A DNA stretch of 64,000 nt from Candidatus Saccharimonadota bacterium (GTDB lineage: Bacteria > Patescibacteriota > Saccharimonadia > Saccharimonadales > Saccharimonadaceae). The stretch lies in assembly GCA_030528625.1 (NCBI GenBank), contig JAUMYN010000001.1, forward strand, positions 372,001-436,000, given 5' to 3'. This document shows positions 62,229 through 64,000 of the stretch, piece by piece (within the stretch, counting starts at the first letter, position 1; every line of letters begins with the position of its first letter). A program made the translations under genes and the position numbers. The notes beneath the pieces are model-generated. The model did no database searches, was not told the DNA's origin, and saw nothing but the letters and a program-made list of their open reading frames with translations.

Positions 62229-63388
62229 CGACGCCTCCTCGAACGACGAGCTTCGGTCAAGATAATCTGCGCCATGTCCTGAGCTGCTTGCGGTTTGGCG
62301 TAGGCGGCAAACCGCCTGCTTAGATCACGACGGATGCGCGGTGCCTTGAGCAAATGATCAATTGTCTGCACGAGTAACTCAGGTCGTTCCAGTAGCGCTT
62401 CCTCTTCCAGTACGATCGCCGCTAGGGAATCCTGATACACCTTAGCATTTTTCAGCTGATGCCCAGCGGTCAGGCGGCCATTAGGTATAATAATTGTCGG
62501 CTTAGCCAGGGCCGCTAGCTCCAAAAGCGTCGTCGCTCCGGCTCGTGCTACCACGATATCGGCGGCGGCCAATACCATTGCCATATCCTTGTGAATAAAG
62601 GCCGCCAAACGCCACCCTTCCCTATCGTCCAGGCGCGATCGCAGCTCATCATACTGATGCGTGCCAGAAATGAGGAATACCGAGCCTCGCTCCAGTAGCT
62701 GATCACGGGTAGTGGCCACTGCCTCATTGATACGCATAGCGCCCAACCCTCCTCCGGTCACTACTACGAGCGGCCTGTTCTCGGGAAACTTTAATCGCTG
62801 TTTTAGGGCGCGACGCTCAGCCTCGCTATAAGGGCGAAACTCTGGCGCCACCGGGATGCCGACATACCGTGCTTTATCCTGAGGGTAGCGATAATACTCT
62901 AGCGGTGCGCCCGTGGCGATGCGCCGCGCGAACGGTGCCAGCAAGCGATTGGTCAAACCAGGATGCGCATCGGAATCATGCAACACCAGCGGAATATTGA
63001 GCAATCGAGCCGCATAGCCCACCGGTAAGCACACATAGCCGCCCTTGATAAAAATTACGTCTGGCCGCCAGCGTAGTAACTTGACGAAGCTCTGCACAAA
63101 GCCGAGCAGTACCTTTAAAAAATCGCGCAGGTTGGGCAGCAGAATGCTCGGCCTTAGTTGTTGCCAGGCCGACTGGCCATGATACCGGCGCAGCTTTCCC
63201 GCCACGATATACTCTACCGGTATCGAAGCGTCAAAGTGATGCACAATGCCTTTGGCTTTCGGCCCGAAACTGCGATCACACCAGAAGCGCAGCTCGTGCG
63301 CGCCGCTGGCCCGAATTTCCCTAAATACCGCCACGACTGGTGTGACGTGTCCGCCGGAGCCGCCGCCGACCGCCAAGATCTTTGCCAT
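62225..63388 (-). CDS. murG: UDP-GlcNAc transferase MurG
   Basis: The product is 387 residues from the ATG at 63388, which has AGGAGG 5 nt upstream. GGGSGGHVTPVVAV is the N-terminal glycine loop; VVTGGGLGAMRINEAV and ARAGATTLLELAALAKPTIIIPN form the donor-binding domain. It makes lipid II at the membrane. It overlaps ftsW by 68 bp, a larger overlap than usual. Confidence 0.95.
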   Translation of the reverse strand: MAKILAVGGGSGGHVTPVVAVFREIRASGAHELRFWCDRSFGPKAKGIVHHFDASIPVEYIVAGKLRRYHGQSAWQQLRPSILLPNLRDFLKVLLGFVQSFVKLLRWRPDVIFIKGGYVCLPVGYAARLLNIPLVLHDSDAHPGLTNRLLAPFARRIATGAPLEYYRYPQDKARYVGIPVAPEFRPYSEAERRALKQRLKFPENRPLVVVTGGGLGAMRINEAVATTRDQLLERGSVFLISGTHQYDELRSRLDDREGWRLAAFIHKDMAMVLAAADIVVARAGATTLLELAALAKPTIIIPNGRLTAGHQLKNAKVYQDSLAAIVLEEEALLERPELLVQTIDHLLKAPRIRRDLSRRFAAYAKPQAAQDMAQIILTEARRSRRRR

Positions 63389-64000
63389 CACCCCCTCCTT
63401 CTCTTAGTGGTTTATGTGCTGTATAGGCCGACAGCTGAAACGCTAGGCCCAACGCCGCTGCAATAAACAACATGCTCGTGCCGCCATAGCTTAACAACGG
63501 CAGCGGGATACCAGTCAACGGCGCTAGGCCTGTCATAGCCGCCACATTCAGTACCACATGAGCTGCTACCCAGCCGAATACTCCTGCCACTACCAACCGT
63601 AATCGCATATCCTGCAATCGCGACGCGATATGTAGTAGCGTCAGTAGCAACCCGCTAAATAGCGCCAGAATGACTAATAGCCCAAAGAAGCCAAAAGTTT
63701 CGCCCATGATGGCAAAAATCGAGTCATTGATCGCTTCTGGAAGATAACCGGTCGCCTGAACGCTTTTGCCGATCCCGAGGCCAAACAGGCCGCCAGAACC
63801 GATGGCGATACGTGCTTGCGTGATGTGATATGTGTTGTCACTCTGTGTTGTTGCTGTATCGCCCTGAAGAAAGGTCTTGACTCGCTCAATCCGATGCGGC
63901 GACGACACCGTAAGCACGAGCGCTGCCACCACCAGGCCAACCGCAATCGCGCCTAGCCACTGCCACTTCATGCCGCTCACCACCAGCATAGCCGCCGCGA
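63321..64000 (-). CDS. ftsW: SEDS family glycosyltransferase FtsW, partial
   Basis: The reading frame enters from the right edge. The visible 226 residues contain the last six or so membrane helices, the large loop with ERVKTFLQGD and ITQARIAIGSGGLFGLGIGKSVQATGYLPEAINDSIFAIMGE, and LPLLSYGGTSML, all of the FtsW/RodA family. The loop and the gene order with murG and ftsQ favour FtsW. It polymerises lipid II at the septum. A basic tail overlaps murG. Confidence 0.92.
   Translation of the reverse strand, partial: AAAMLVVSGMKWQWLGAIAVGLVVAALVLTVSSPHRIERVKTFLQGDTATTQSDNTYHITQARIAIGSGGLFGLGIGKSVQATGYLPEAINDSIFAIMGETFGFFGLLVILALFSGLLLTLLHIASRLQDMRLRLVVAGVFGWVAAHVVLNVAAMTGLAPLTGIPLPLLSYGGTSMLFIAAALGLAFQLSAYTAHKPLREGGGDGKDLGGRRRLRRTRHTSRGGI

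Overview
The window looks like a chromosomal segment of a member of Candidatus Saccharibacteria (TM7, Patescibacteria/CPR). This is inferred from gene content and style and was not tested by a search. Pointers are compact genes with very short spacers, an F-type ATP synthase with an AtpZ-like first gene, many envelope genes (VanY, sortase, PEGA, DUF3048, DUF4367-like), a TraG/HerA-type coupling ATPase, membrane-type spermidine synthase linked to DUF350/DUF4178, and almost no amino-acid or nucleotide biosynthesis. UGA is used as a stop, so the code is the standard bacterial one.

Layout: 1-4 kb holds a partial unknown gene, a small membrane protein and a UvrD-RecB helicase-nuclease. From 3.97 to 4.74 kb a near-consensus promoter drives a strongly folded transcript with a three-way-junction leader, a mini-gene with four CxxC motifs spaced exactly nine residues apart, a cloverleaf tRNA with an abnormal anticodon loop, and about 300 nt of hairpins ending in a terminator. 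Dus follows. The ATP synthase operon runs leftward from 13.7 to 6.1 kb, with a histidine phosphatase and a Nudix hydrolase inserted between atpG and atpD. From 13.7 to 25.6 kb come small proteins, ABC-F, an HPt phosphotransfer protein, smpB, two divergent glycosyltransferases, exonuclease III, tandem VanY peptidases, a HAD hydrolase and a degenerate NAD(P)HX-dehydratase relative. From 25.6 to 33 kb are tRNA-Leu, sortase, PEGA and DUF4367-like envelope proteins, two unknowns and gltX. From 33 to 40 kb lie a DUF3048 protein, two histidine kinase/response regulator pairs without DNA-binding outputs, tRNA-Glu and an NDT-like protein. From 40 to 48.6 kb come RNA and ribosome genes (RsuA-type synthase, Der, Pth) and then a metal-homeostasis island: two COG0523 GTPases, a DUF318/DUF1980 pair, a nicotianamine synthase and a Fur-family regulator, with a perfect 7-5-7 palindrome between the last two. 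From 48.6 to 64 kb are a possible ncRNA transcribed divergently from dprA, a CDP-alcohol phosphatidyltransferase, topA, a kinase-like protein, a sigma-region-4/HARE-HTH protein, the coupling ATPase, a speE-DUF350-DUF4178-speD polyamine operon, a gene-poor stretch bounded by a 20-bp direct repeat, and ftsQ-murG-ftsW at the edge.

Promoters are legible. For about twenty genes the -10 hexamer sits only 6-8 nt before the start codon, so transcription should begin at or next to the start codon (leaderless mRNA). I used this rule, together with Shine-Dalgarno sites, to choose several starts. The observations most worth following are the nicotianamine synthase/Fur/COG0523 island, the structured transcript at 4.0-4.7 kb, and the possible ncRNA upstream of dprA.
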